Positions 1 through 11,925 of a stretch of DNA of 64,000 bases are shown in pieces. Under the pieces are notes generated by a model, which worked only from the letters and a program-made list of their open reading frames with translations, did not search any database and had not been told where the DNA came from. The DNA is from Mimachlamys varia (taxonomy: Eukaryota > Mollusca > Bivalvia > Pectinida > Pectinidae), in the NCBI GenBank assembly GCA_947623455.1, contig OX392527.1, positions 34,774,201-34,838,200 of the forward strand, in the 5' to 3' direction. Both the position numbers and the translations under genes were made by a program. The first letter of the stretch is position 1. Every line of letters starts with the position of its first letter.

Positions 1-2568
1 GCGAAATATTTCAACAACAAGTCTGGATTTGGAGGACATCAGAAAAATCAGCAACATTCATTTCCATCCAACCCTCCCCATCAATATCATGTTAACCAGG
101 CAAGACAAAGTAATTTTCATACATCTACAAACAATGTGATACAACCTCAAGTGTACACTTACAGTGAACAGTCCTACAATGCAGGTAGTTATGGTAAGAG
201 ACATGCATCTCCTGTTGGTTCCAATAAGTACATGTCACCAGCAAAGAAAAGAATGCTGGCCACTGATCCTTTGGACAAAGATATTCCATCATTGCAGAAC
301 AGACTTCCATCATCTAATCCACCTTTGCAAGGAAACCACTGCAAAGTAACCTCAGACAACGATTACATGAAAAACCGGAATCTCCCATATGGATATTACC
401 CAGGTCATGTTCCAAATAATCCATTTCATCCACCAGTCACAGGTAATTATGGACTAGCACTACACGGTCCTTTCACACCAAAGACATGGAATGCACCAAC
501 CCAGCATTATACATCAAACTTGGAAAGTGCTGATGCATCTGGAACACCTGACAACAAATTTCATCCTTTGAATGAAACTGACGGCTTGTCGTCAACAAAG
601 CATTACCTTTTCAACAAGATGCTTGACCAGAACGATACAGGAAGATCAACAGGGGGTGTTTTGAAACCTGCTGAAGATAATGTGAAACTCATTGGGGATG
701 TAAAATCTACTGGGCATATTATCCAACCTACTGGGGATATTGTGAAACTGTCTGGGGGTTTTGTAAAACCTACTGGATTCTATCAGGAAATAGCAGATAA
801 GAGCTCAGGAATGACAGTAACAGGACACAAAGAGAAAGAAGAAACTGAACTGGTTTCCACTCTTCTAACACAGTGCCAGGCCATGGCTCAGAAAGATGAC
901 GACAGACAAGCCTTACATACAATCTTTAACATCATAAAGCAGGAAATGGGACCCAAACCTTTCCAAGCATCTTCTGATAGGAGCAAGATCCCTAGCACTT
1001 ACCACAAGCCAGAACAAACACGAAGCTTTTCTGATGCATCTCTAAATGGGGACGATGCCAAGTTCAGTCCTACTTCTTCAAGTCCAGATGCTGCATCTAA
1101 ACAAAATGGAAACAATCGATTTGAAGGAAGAACACTTTTGAAAGGAGGAGTGAAGCCACGTCATATACCCAAAACTGTTGTCAACAAACAAGATGATGAT
1201 CCACCTAGGGATCCCAGACCTGTAAAAGATAAAACAAAATCATTGGCAGCCAGAAAGATGAAGGATCTTCCTTTGCCACCATTCTTTATTGAATTCGTTG
1301 CAACTGAAAAATTCGGCAAGAAGAAAAATGATGAGGGGAAACAAAATCAAGCATTGAAACAAGATGCTGAGAAAAGTGTAAATGAAGTAAACAACAAATG
1401 CATTCTTTCCACCGAGTTAAAAACAACGGACGTCAAAACTGGCATTGGGAAAATTGAAGGCTTTGAAAATGAATCAAACTTGGGTATTGAACAACAGCTG
1501 ATAGAAAAAGAAAGCAAAGTAGCAGAAACAAAAATAGAAAAATGTGGTTTAGATACTTTGGAGACCAAAAATTCTGAAGCAATATCACATATCTTGCCAC
1601 GTGTCACTGTAAGACAAGATCAAGGTGCGACTGTATCGGATAAAACCCCTTTGAATAAGGATCATTATGTTGACATTAATTCTCGTGACCCTCGATTAAG
1701 GGTAACAAGTATTTCAAGGAAGAGGGATGATAATCCAAAAGTTGATCTACTGGTGCTTAAGTATGAGGAACAGAGAGTGGGACAAAAGCAGCAAGCTTAT
1801 GATGATGTCACTGGGAAAGCTCTTGAGTGTGTTCAAGAACCAAAGCGAATGCAATCTGGTGGTAGCAAGGAATGTAACGAGGCTTATCTGGTGACAAATT
1901 TGAGCAGAGATGGGCTTCAGTCTCGACAAAGGATCAGCCCAGTATATCATAAAGATACTAGTAGAAGGGATACAAACATTACAAGAAGAGATCATGAGAG
2001 AGGTTTGCGACATTGTTCTGTTCCAAAGGATTTTGTCAAGCAGTTCTCTGAGAGGTTGCCGACACCACAACGTAGGTACTCTGGGAGTGAAAATGGAAGC
2101 ACTAAAGAGATTGATCGATACTGTAGTTCTCCTTCCAGAAGATACAGTAGATTCTCTAGTGAAAGGTCACTGAGCCGGTCGAGAAGTAGTTCCAGAAGTA
2201 GAGAAGGAGAATGGACTGAAAAGGAGGTTGCTATAAGAAGGACCAAGGAAGTGAACTTTTCAAATAGAAATATGTGCCTATCACACTCCTATGAAAGAAA
2301 CACCGTGGTATACGGTAGAGACAGACATAGTGAGCATAACAGAAACAGATTCCGGGAAAGGAATGAGCATGACAGAATGAACAGAGAGAGGAATTCCATG
2401 TCTCCTGGTACTTGCAGGTATCTGAAAAGGAGGGATATGGAAAGAAGAAGCACGCCTCCATCATCTACAAATAGAAATGTGTACAGAAGTCGGTACGAAG
2501 GTAGGAGGAATCGAAACTACTCAGAAGGAAGTGATTATCCAGAATCGTGCTCATCACCATTGCGCTGA
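1..2568 (+). CDS. 3' coding part of an unrecognised RS-rich, low-complexity nuclear-type protein (5' end outside window)
   Basis: The frame is open from base 1 to a TGA at 2566-2568, giving 855 residues with no stop. The start codon and any earlier exons lie outside the window, so this is probably the large last coding exon. The N-terminal half is rich in N, P, Q, H, S and Y and has no evident fold. Near residues 218-260 a short motif (K-L/P-x-G-D/G-x-V/I-K) recurs several times. Around residue 401 there is an R-D-P-R-P motif followed by a basic stretch and D-L-P-L-P-P-F-F, and around 561 an S-R-D-P-R-L-R motif. From about 681 to the end the chain is dominated by R, S, E and N with SR/RS dipeptides (densest near 720-735). 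D-P-R motifs plus an RS tail occur in CCCH zinc-finger and mRNA 3'-end factors such as ZC3H4/ZC3H6 and PCF11, but no zinc finger is visible here, so I do not name it. The coding status is secure; the function is not. Confidence 0.85.
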   Translation, partial: AKYFNNKSGFGGHQKNQQHSFPSNPPHQYHVNQARQSNFHTSTNNVIQPQVYTYSEQSYNAGSYGKRHASPVGSNKYMSPAKKRMLATDPLDKDIPSLQNRLPSSNPPLQGNHCKVTSDNDYMKNRNLPYGYYPGHVPNNPFHPPVTGNYGLALHGPFTPKTWNAPTQHYTSNLESADASGTPDNKFHPLNETDGLSSTKHYLFNKMLDQNDTGRSTGGVLKPAEDNVKLIGDVKSTGHIIQPTGDIVKLSGGFVKPTGFYQEIADKSSGMTVTGHKEKEETELVSTLLTQCQAMAQKDDDRQALHTIFNIIKQEMGPKPFQASSDRSKIPSTYHKPEQTRSFSDASLNGDDAKFSPTSSSPDAASKQNGNNRFEGRTLLKGGVKPRHIPKTVVNKQDDDPPRDPRPVKDKTKSLAARKMKDLPLPPFFIEFVATEKFGKKKNDEGKQNQALKQDAEKSVNEVNNKCILSTELKTTDVKTGIGKIEGFENESNLGIEQQLIEKESKVAETKIEKCGLDTLETKNSEAISHILPRVTVRQDQGATVSDKTPLNKDHYVDINSRDPRLRVTSISRKRDDNPKVDLLVLKYEEQRVGQKQQAYDDVTGKALECVQEPKRMQSGGSKECNEAYLVTNLSRDGLQSRQRISPVYHKDTSRRDTNITRRDHERGLRHCSVPKDFVKQFSERLPTPQRRYSGSENGSTKEIDRYCSSPSRRYSRFSSERSLSRSRSSSRSREGEWTEKEVAIRRTKEVNFSNRNMCLSHSYERNTVVYGRDRHSEHNRNRFRERNEHDRMNRERNSMSPGTCRYLKRRDMERRSTPPSSTNRNVYRSRYEGRRNRNYSEGSDYPESCSSPLR

Positions 2569-3628
2569 ACCGTATTAAGACCCAAGCATTTGTGTGTACT
2601 AAAACAATTAAGACTAATTAGCATTTTTCTTTCTAGGGAAAGGCATTAACTATTGACTTAATACTGTATTACCTACTGGTATTACACAAAATGTTTGGGA
2701 TTTCCCTTAATGGTTTGAGGCCATTTATATTAGATAGTCTTGTGGTCAAAACATTTTTTGATATCATATATCAACAATAGAAAGTCCTCTTTATTCATTT
2801 GTATTTATTTTTGTGTGTATAAGATATTATTTTGAAATATAAATAAGACTTGTTATCCTTAAGGCAGAGATTTACAAAATTCTCTTTTCTCTATGATGCA
2901 TATTGGAGGTAGTATTTGCATATATTGCATGGTGGAATAATTACTGATAGTTAATGTTATTCTTCGTTTTCAATTCTGCATACCTAGTGCTGATACTGAA
3001 TCACAAATGTTATGTATTGTACTTTGTTAGACTGATGTCACTCTCCAAGTCTTTTGACTTTATATCAAGTTGTGCCTTTCTAATATGTTGTATATTGTAG
3101 TACAGCATTTTCTAAAAAGAAACTTATTTTTCAATCTGACCAATTTAAGTAATAGGATCTCTTGTCCAACCTTTGCATAATGCTGTTTTTCCTATTTTTA
3201 AGGAAAATACCAAACAAGACCTGTGTATGCTAACACCATGTCTAATCTGACTCACAGGATGTTGGTTTCATGCACGTTCAGAAGATTTTCTGAACTCTAG
3301 AATTGATTTTATTTTTGTCTCAATGCAAATGTTAAAACACTTGGAAATTGAGAGACCATGGTGGTGATATTAAGCCAGTAGGTACATATAGCTTGCAACG
3401 GCCTGGTACACATTTGATTTTATGCAGGAATAAATGTCTTGAGCCTTCAGCAAGGGTCCTGGATTAGCCAGTAATTTGGTAGCATTTAGTGCTACAAAGT
3501 TTGTGAGAACCATATTTAAGGTAACCAGATTTCTTGGAACACGTACCCCAATGATTTGTGAAAGCAAGCACAAGTAGCTTGCTGAAGTTGGGGTTTGGAA
3601 AAAATAGGACCACTAAAATTAGGTGAAA

Positions 3629-3632
<4 letters not shown>

Positions 3633-3660
<28 letters not shown>

Positions 3661-3661
3661 G
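3633..3661 (+). repeat. 29-nt homopolymeric G run
   Basis: An unbroken run of 29 G residues is flanked by ordinary AT-rich DNA. The length may be unreliable in an assembly. Confidence 0.95.
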
Positions 3662-3779
3662 CTGTATACTGGAATCAGGTTGTCTATAGACACAACGATG
3701 TACTGGCTACTCCTCCTAAACTACTGAGAGGATTTCAACGAAACTTGGTGACAATAATCCTGATACATTGTAGATGAGC

Positions 3780-4380
3780 ATAATCTATATCGTGTTGAAA
3801 TTTGGTTGCCATGGTAACCGGGGACTTGACATTGTATTTTGGGAGAAAATTTTGTCAGACTAATTCTAATAAACCTGTGACCCGATTTAAGTCATACTAC
3901 ATTCTACACAGGAATTTTAGGGATCATGTGTTAATGTCCATGCAGGTTATTTTTCTGCAGAAATTTTGGTTGCCATGGTAACCAGGTCAAAATACCCGAA
4001 TTCTTGTGGAATACTTATTTGTCAGTGCAACTGCATCTAAATCTATGAACTGATTTAAATGGAACTACACAGGAATTTAAGGGACTACTACTAGGTTGCT
4101 ATGGTAACCAGGCCATGAACACAGCTTTTTGTGGGAAACTTTTGACTATACAATTCCTACTATCCAGTGAACCAAATGAAGTTACACATGAATGTTGTGG
4201 ACAAAGTGTAGATATGCATGCAGATTACTTTTCGTAGAATGTTTGGTTGCCATGGTAACCAGGTCACAATAAACAGGTTTTTGTTGGAAAATTTTACCTG
4301 GAAAATGTTCCTAAACCTGTGAACCAAAATTTCAATGAAACTACAAAGGGATGTTAGGGACAATATGTAGATGTATCTGC
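3780..4380 (+). repeat. degenerate ~125-165-bp tandem repeat, four units each with a GTTGCCATGGTAAC-type palindrome
   Basis: The 14-mer GTTGCCATGGTAAC occurs at 3805-3818, 3969-3982 and 4246-4259, and with one change (GTTGCTATGGTAAC) at 4095-4108. The units also share 'tttggttgcc', 'accaggtca' and a 'ctacacaggaatttaaggga' type segment, so they are diverged copies of one repeat. The palindrome matches the RFX X-box consensus. Confidence 0.8.
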
Positions 4381-5863
4381 AGATTAAAATTTATTTGTCA
4401 TTAACATTGTCTTGTAACAGTTTTTATTGTAATGGAGAGGGGCAGGGAGTATAAGTTAGCCATTGACTTACAGTTCTAGTTTGGTTTTGTTTACAGTAGA
4501 AATTTTGATAGAAATCATGTACATTGAAATTGTACCTCATTTAAAAATTTTGAAATTAACTAGAAAATGTTATGTTTATTTTGACACACACAAAAAAAAC
4601 AGTTAAAATTAGAGTGGTTAACACAGTTGATAATTCAAAAATAAGTTTATTTCAATTTAGAATGTATAGCAAAAGGATCTGCATTTTTGACAAAATGTTT
4701 GGTTAATTCACATTGTGTATCTAATTCAAGAAACTGTTAAGATATTGAGAGAAAAGAAAATCCATGATCATGTGCAGTAAAGTATTCACAAATGAGTAAT
4801 ATAATGACTATGTACTATATATTTTTATTTTGACATTAAGTTATAAACATTGCAGATGCATGCATTGTTTAATTATGAAAGTACTGTATTTATAGGTCTG
4901 ATTTATGGATGTATTCACTATTGTTTGAATGTAAATGGATGGGTTCAGATAACTGATAAAGAGCACTACTTGCATTGTCGTCAGTACACTTGTATTTGAA
5001 TTTTTTGTATATGCCTATCGGACGGGATGTGTTATTATATGATGTCTTTCATAAACTTTGATTTTTCCGGAAATCTCTTCCCACCATGTCATCAAGTTAT
5101 GTTTTACTAAATATCAGTTCAATTTGATATGGTATCTGCAAGAGTTAATGCCCCTTTCAAATTTCACAATTTATATCTTGTCAAGAGATCTCCGCCTACA
5201 ATGTTCAATCGATTTGTTTAAAATTTCAAAATTTGTATGTTTATTCACCATGACATTAAGTTTTTTTCTTCTGAACATTGGTTTGATCGATTCTATTGAA
5301 AATAGGTATTGCCCTTACATATTTCACCATCTAAATCTTGTCCTGAGATCCCCCCCTTTGTTGGTTTTAACACATTAAGATGGTGAAAACTGTTTTGTGA
5401 CATTGCATTTGAACAAATCTTTTTCATATTTCCATTTCATTTTTTGTTTTGCATTCAGATACAATATTACGTCTTTCACTTGGCATGGAAATGACGTATA
5501 TTAATCTTCATCACGACACTCTTATTGAATATTTTATATATACATATATATACTTGAGAAGTGTTTTCCATTATGTATTTATACATTCCACCAAAGTTTG
5601 AGTTAAGTTCCTTAAATTTGTACCAATGATATATTGGAATCTATACAATTCAACTAAGATGTCTTGAGTTATGATCGAAATTTGACCAAATCTACCCAGC
5701 CTGTCAGCCTGTATAGTTAAGGAGTTTAAATCCTGAACTCTGGTTTGTTCATTCCGTAGATTTGTTTTTTATTGAAAGCAGTATGTGACAGAATCCAAGT
5801 TTTATGTTTGTTATTTTATATTTGTTGGAATGGATGTTGACAAAGAAAAAATGCTGGAATAAA

Positions 5864-7030
5864 CCATATGCTGTGAGTGTGTTCTACAAAATACCTGTGC
5901 TGTTCAGAGAGACGTCTGTGTTTTAAAGAAATGTGTTTTAATATTTTTTTACCTTTTATCAGAAGACGACGATATGGATGTTGGTACATGTAATATCTTT
6001 TTCAAATGTTTGACTGCATAGGATGTGTAAAGTATTGAAATGATTGAAGAATAAGTTTGCAAACTTTATTACTTGTGATGAAAGGTTTAAGTATGTACAT
6101 AATGTTTGATAAATATAGTAATTATTATTATTGAGCTATTCAGAACTTAATAGCTGCAAATCAGACTTGTATAATCAAAATGTTTCAAGTGACAGTTCTT
6201 GCATTATTTAGCCTTCCTGACTTTTATTTCAAAAAAGCAAATTGTCCTTATAAACTACAAAAGGCTTGGCTGTAGATAAGCATCTGCGAAATAATCAGAA
6301 TTTGCAAGAGCTTGTAATTAGGAAGTCTTCAATATTTCTCTTTCATCTCTTTCATGACTTTAACAGGCTAAGTAATATCATGATATCTTTTAACTCTGGT
6401 GCAAACGCTCTTTCAAATTTACTTTGAAATAGTGCTGAGCTGGATTTTGTCATTCATCCACTATAAAGTCCAGAGATGGTTGAAGTGTTTCACTATTTCT
6501 GATAATGTCTTAACAAAATACAACCCTTAAAATGAGAAGAATTACAACAATTCTTGGAAGTTCATGATATTTAAAGGGATTTTGAAAATGAGGTATTGAT
6601 AAGATTTGGCTGGACCTGACAATATTTTTTTCCCATCATGTGTACATTGAGGAAACAATTTTCTTGCGTGATTTCATTGTTGCTGCAGTAAATAATATAG
6701 TACTACATGTAATCATGGTAATAGTCGCTAGTTTACATTAGGAACACTAATGAGTGCCTTGTACAATGTGTTTAATTGTGAGTGTGTTATTAATGTAGGA
6801 TAACTTTCTGTGGTTGTCTGAAATGTTGAAAAGACAACAGGTGCAGCTTTTTGTTGATATATATTATCATCTTTGATAAAAGATTATACGGGGAAGTAGA
6901 ATATAAGCTAGTGTGATTGTTCAGTTCCTGAAATTGTTTAGTACATATGACTACTTTTAATTCTACTTTGTTGATTAAACATTTGTTACCATCATGATCA
7001 GTGTTTTGCAGTTGTTAACTGAATCACTTA
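5864..7030. other. intergenic, no feature recognised
   Basis: The DNA is AT-rich and stop-dense in all frames. I see no conserved coding segment, RNA gene or clear repeat. Confidence 0.5.
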
Positions 7031-8180
7031 AAGGTGTATCTACCTTTTACAATTATGCAACTGTGACTTGTTCTGCCTTTAACCAAAGTAATGTTGATTA
7101 CTGAAAACACATTTTTGTGAAGTTTGCATAACATAATTAGGTCACCTGAAAGTAGATCAAGGTTATTCATATGAGGAAACATTGTAGCACTGTATCTCTG
7201 GTACCTACTGGCCAAGCATAATTAACCTGGACTTTTCATTTAGTGAGAAGCAGATTGTTAAACCTTTTTTTCACATATGTGACCTTGACGAAAGGTCAAG
7301 GTCATTTTTATGCAATTTGTAGCACTTCAACCAAGGTACTTACTGGCCAAATATCATTACTTTATGCCTTTCAGTTATTGAGAAAACGTTTCTTGAAGAT
7401 TGCAAGACATTTGAACACTTCGATCTTGAATATAGGTCAAGGTCGTTCAAACGAGGAAACTTTGTAGCACCGAACCCTAGGTACCTACTGACCAAATATA
7501 ACCCGGGTCTTTTCAGTTATTGAAAAGGAGATTGTTAAATGTTTTCACATATTTTACTCTTGTGACCTTGAGTATAGGTCAATGTCATTCAAATGAGAGA
7601 AACTTTGTAGCATTAAACCCTAGGTAATACTGTTCACATACCATTACCCTGGACCTTTCCGTTAGTGAGAAGATGTTAAAAATTTTTATATTTTACCCCT
7701 TGTGACTTTGAATATAGGTAAAGGTCATTCATATCAGGAAACTTTGTAGCACTCCTTCATATGAGGAACTTTGTAGCACTCCATCCTAGGTACCTACTGG
7801 CCAAATATCATTACCAAGGGCCTTTTTTCGGGGGTCTTGCTTTAAAAACAAATTACATTTTCAACTTCTCAATAACTATAAGGCCTTAAGGGTCATGATA
7901 TGGATGTGTAGCATGATTGGACAAAGCGCTACAAAATAAAGTTTGTTGAAATGAATGACCTTGACCTACTTTCAAGGTCCCGGGTCAAATGTCTTCAAAT
8001 CTTCAAGAAACTTTTGTTAAATATCTTAAAGGCCCAGGGTTCTGATAATTGGCTGGTAGATTGCTAGGATGAAGAGCTAACAAGTTTGTTCAAATGAATG
8101 ATCTTGACCCACTTTCAAGGTCAAAAGGGTCAATTGTGTTAAAAACTTTTAAGTAACTAAGAGACCAAGGTTACCGATAA
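7030..8180. repeat. decayed ~145-bp tandem repeats of the TGACCTTGA/TCAAGGTCA family
   Basis: Repeated segments carry 'ggtcaaggtcatt', 'gaggaaactttgtagcac' and 'ggtacctactggccaaatat' at roughly 145-bp spacing from about 7280 to 7820. From about 7900 to 8160 related segments run in the opposite sense ('gaatgaccttgaccta', 'tttcaaggtc'). The segment at 7284 has intact 9-base arms with a 7-base gap. The units match those at 13550-14400 and 36300-38200 but are more diverged, so this is an old copy. Confidence 0.8.
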
Positions 8181-8185
8181 TTAGG

Positions 8186-9790
8186 GCCTCGCACGAAAGT
8201 GCGGGTGCCCTATACATGTATATATAGTAGTCGGTCAGTCCATCAGCACTTTCGTACTTTTTCACTGATGAACATTTTGTTATGACATTATGAAGCAAAC
8301 TTCATCATAATTAAACCAGGGTTTCAACTGACCAAATTCAAGGTCACAGAGTCAAAGGTAAAATCACCAGGTCAAGGTTAAATTTTGTACTTTTTCACTA
8401 ATGAACATTATATTATGAAGCAAACTTGGTCACAATTAAACAAAGGATTAACGGACCAAAATTGGTCAATGTCAAATTTGTCAACTCTTCACTGATGAAC
8501 ATTTTGTAATCACATTTTGAAGCATAGTTGTTTAGAATTAAATAAGGAGTTAACTGGCCAAAATTCAAGGTCAAATTTTTTATTTTATTTTTTCAGCTAT
8601 GAAAATTATGTTATGACATTATGAAACAAAGCTCATCAGAATTGAACATGAAGTCAACAGACCAAATGTCAAAGGTCAAATATCCAGGTCAAGGTCAAAT
8701 TTTGTACCATTTCACTGTTAAAAATTTTGTTGTAACACTATGAAGCAAGGTTAAACAGAATGAAACAAGGAGTCAACCTAGCAAAAGTCAAGGTCACCAG
8801 GTCAAAAGTCAAAAATTGTATTTTGTCATAAATAAATTTTATTTGTTATGACATAATGAAACAAAGTTTGTCAGAATAAAACAAGGAGACAAATGACAAA
8901 ACATCAATGTCATATTTTGTAACTTTTCACTAATGAATATTTCGGTAAGATATCATAAGGCAAAGTTGGTCAGAATTTGACAAGGAGTTACATTGTAAAT
9001 TGAACAAAGATCAGCCTTGTTGGGTTTGACCATTAGAGGAGATCAATAGCCACGTGGTGGGGCCATTCCTGGCCCGTCAGTGTTCTAGTTAGCTGGTAGC
9101 ATGCTGGAATGAAGGGCTACCCATTTTCTATCAAACTTCTTCTCATAAAGGGGGGTGGGGGTGGTATGAAATTCACAATTTTAATGAAAACTCCTCCAGA
9201 ACCTTCATCAATGAATATTTCATTCCTGCATGTCTTGGTCTGAAGAAGATTGTTAAAATTTTAGGCAATTTCACTCCTTTTAGCCCCGCCACACAGCCTC
9301 CACTTGGGCCAGGGCCTAAATTTTCTCAATTTCAAACCTAACATCTCCATGTTATACTTCCATCCAAGTTTGAATTATTTCCAGCTGAAAATGAACAAAA
9401 TCGACCTAAAAGTGTTATTTTCCTACATGAACTATATATAGGGGAACCTAAGGGAAGGGGTTATGAAACCTACAACTTTGATAAAGTACCTTAAAACCCT
9501 TCTATCAATCATTTTGAAAAGATTTTATTCTAGCATACCTGGGTCTGAAGAAGATTGCTGAAATTTTATTTAATTTGACCGATTTTTGCCTTTCCCTAAG
9601 GGGGCTAGGACCATATAATTCACAATTTTTGTGCATCTCTGGACAGGGAAGGTTCCTGCCAAATTTCATTCAAATTGGTTCAGAGGTTTTTGAGAAGAAG
9701 TTGAAAATGTAAATTTTTAAGGATAGACGATGGCTGACGACAGATAAAAGGCGATTGAAATATGTCAATGGAGACTTTGTCACGGGTGAA
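8186..9790. mobile_element. old repeat element with a terminal hairpin and ~110-120-bp internal tandem repeats
   Basis: The left edge holds a GC-rich hairpin (CGCAC GAAA GTGCG, about 8193-8206). It is followed by about six diverged copies of a unit containing 'actgatgaacattttgt', 'atgacattatgaagcaaa' and 'aaggtca' between about 8262 and 9000. Unrelated decayed repeat sequence continues to about 9790, where a 'gacgatggctgacgacaga' segment resembles the GACGGA-type tail of the other elements. Boundaries are approximate and no coding sequence is present. Confidence 0.55.
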
Positions 9791-9846
9791 CTAAAATATC
9801 AAAAACAACACCAACACAAGAAACAGATTCACTACATATAATATCA

Positions 9847-9852
9847 TTTATT
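9847..9852 (-). terminator. candidate poly(A) signal for ENKD1 (alternative at 11069-11074)
   Basis: TTTATT on the + strand reads AATAAA on the ENKD1 strand. A nearer copy lies at 11069-11074. The sequence cannot decide between a 0.85-kb and a 2.1-kb 3' UTR. Confidence 0.3.
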
Positions 9853-11925
9853 TCATTTGAATTTTTTATGAAACTAATTTGCTGTAAGTCATTAACACAA
9901 GACAAAACAAATACATAATGTATTACAATTCGTTGGTCACTTTTCCTCAACAACCAATAAACTTCAAGCTTCTAAAAAGTATTAAAAACAAGAGTATCTG
10001 GAATGTGTTTAAGTAAAGTTAGTTTAAAACAAAGATACAAGGTAAACATTAAGATCATTCCACAGCAGGGGCGTATATATGTAACATACAAGCTTACTGC
10101 TGATGTAAACATAAAGATCATTCCACAGCAGGGACTTATATGTAACACACAAGGTTTACCATTCAAAATTAATCTACAGTCTAACCTTGTTATTCGAAAT
10201 TGCATAACCCAAAGACCCCATTAAATTCAAAGTATTTCACTGAAATAGCTGAACTCAAATACTCAGAATACTAGAAGTTTTCCAACGTCCTGCTGACTTC
10301 AATAATAAGAGGTTTGACTGTACATATTTAATGATGGCATAAAGACTACAAATGGACGGATGAAACACTTAGTTAATTTTCTTTCTTGGTGTACATGATC
10401 ATTATGGATTGCAAATATTTATAGTAGTTCTTGACAAAAATCAGGAATACACAAAAGATTCCCTTCACCTATTCACCAATTTTTGTGATCCATGATATAT
10501 TTCAATGCCATGAATACATCCAGTTCATAATTTCTATTATATCTTAATCTTGAGCAGTGGGTACATTTACAATGAGCACAGGAATATGAAATTGTTTCAT
10601 CATTTCAATCTGATATACAGTACATTATTAAATTTACTTTTAGTCAATAGAAGAATATCGACTGTCAAACATGGATGGCATCTGTATCGGTTAAGATCAT
10701 TTAGTAATAAACTTGTGATGTTTTAACTTGTCATAGTTTTCCCGGTTTTTCCATTATTTTCTTTTTTAACTTGGAATGTTATCTAGGAAATCTGCTATAT
10801 CTATTGTTAAATTAGCAATATCATCATTTATTGTTCCTTTTCGTTAAGTTCCAGATTAAGAGGTGGAAGAAAAGATACCATCATTAAGTTAACTTGGTAT
10901 TCTACTCTGGTAAGAATTTCATATTATTCACTTTCCTAAATCAATAGTTTACAGCAATGTGATCAGTGACAGTAGAATCATCCGTACAAAATCAGAAAGA
11001 TTGAATTCAGATCTGTCAGTGATAAGGAGATTACTGGGGTACAATTTTATACACCACTTTTGCATCAGTTTATTCCTCTATTGTATTGTGACTTACACTT
11101 AATGTTCAAAATTTCCAATATAAAAATAGAGATATTACTCATTTAAAAGTCTGCTGTTTAAGTAAGCCTCCCTATACTGTGACATCTAACTATAAAATGT
11201 GAAATATCATTCATTTCTGTTTGTTACTTAAGTAAGTAGACAACTCTATCCTACACATACAGGTACATGTAAGGGAGAAATACACATCCTTTATAAATAC
11301 AGTACATACAGTCCGACAGAAATACAGTCCGACAGAAATAGGCCATTATCATTTGTCCAACACATTTTCAAAACAATGAGTGGTGCCAGTGACAAGGAAT
11401 GCCCCTGGTAACGGATCATGATTGAATAATAGAATATACAAAGACAGGCACTAAAATACAAAACAGACATAATCCCTTCTATTTTCCAAACTAATAAAGA
11501 CTTAATATGTCTTCAATCAGAGCGTGGAGAAATACTGAAAGGTTCTTGCTAATACAAACATGGCTATTTAATGTAGCATCAATTTAAGGTTTAAATTCAC
11601 TGGCTGCATACCAAGGAATTAATGTAACTAGCATGAAGTGATAAAATACCAAAATACTATAAATAATAATATACATTGTAAAACAAATAAGCTGAGACTT
11701 GTTGTGATGTGGGTGTGCATATGTTAGAAAGTCTACAAGCACTTTAAATGAGAAGGCATTGGCAGCACAGCTGTTCACCATATCAGATCAATATATAGAA
11801 CAGCCAGTATAAAAACAGAACCTACCAGTGACAAATTTATCTACATAATAAATAAATGTATCTACAGACCTGGCTTCAAAATTATTAAACTATAGTACAA
11901 AACAAAATGATTAAAGCCATTGCTA
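9853..11925 (-). other. probable ENKD1 3' UTR / tail-to-tail intergenic region
   Basis: No coding sequence is seen. It contains a tandem duplication of a ~55-bp segment carrying 'aagatcattccacagcaggg' (about 10043-10157), a TA-flanked MITE (10177-10320) and a short tandem copy of 'acagtccgacagaaat' near 11308-11340. Confidence 0.4.
10177..10320. mobile_element. 144-bp MITE with TA target duplication (Tc1/mariner/pogo-type ends)
   Basis: The left end, after TA at 175-176, reads CAGTCTAACCTTGTTATTCG. The right end reads inward as CAGTCAAACCTCTTATTATT, next to TA at 10321-10322. The inverted ends match over about 20 bp with a few mismatches. CAGT ends flanked by TA are typical of pogo/Tigger-like non-autonomous elements. 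There is no coding capacity. Confidence 0.7.

Larger units (their letters stand above)
2569..5863 (+). other. probable 3' UTR / downstream region of the RS-rich gene, with a candidate poly(A) signal at 5858-5863
   Basis: No coding sequence is seen. The DNA is AT-rich with scattered decayed repeats. A canonical AATAAA lies at 5858-5863, 3.3 kb after the stop codon; no convincing earlier one was picked. The interval holds a 29-base G run (3633-3661), a degenerate repeat with RFX-like palindromes (3780-4380) and a degenerate repeat at about 5040-5400 resembling sequence at 18300-18420. Where the transcript ends is inferred only. Confidence 0.35.

Noticed and set aside
5058..5378. 106-codon plus-strand frame
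   Set aside because: It lies in a degenerate repeat related to 18300-18420 and has a hydrophobic, AT-driven composition.
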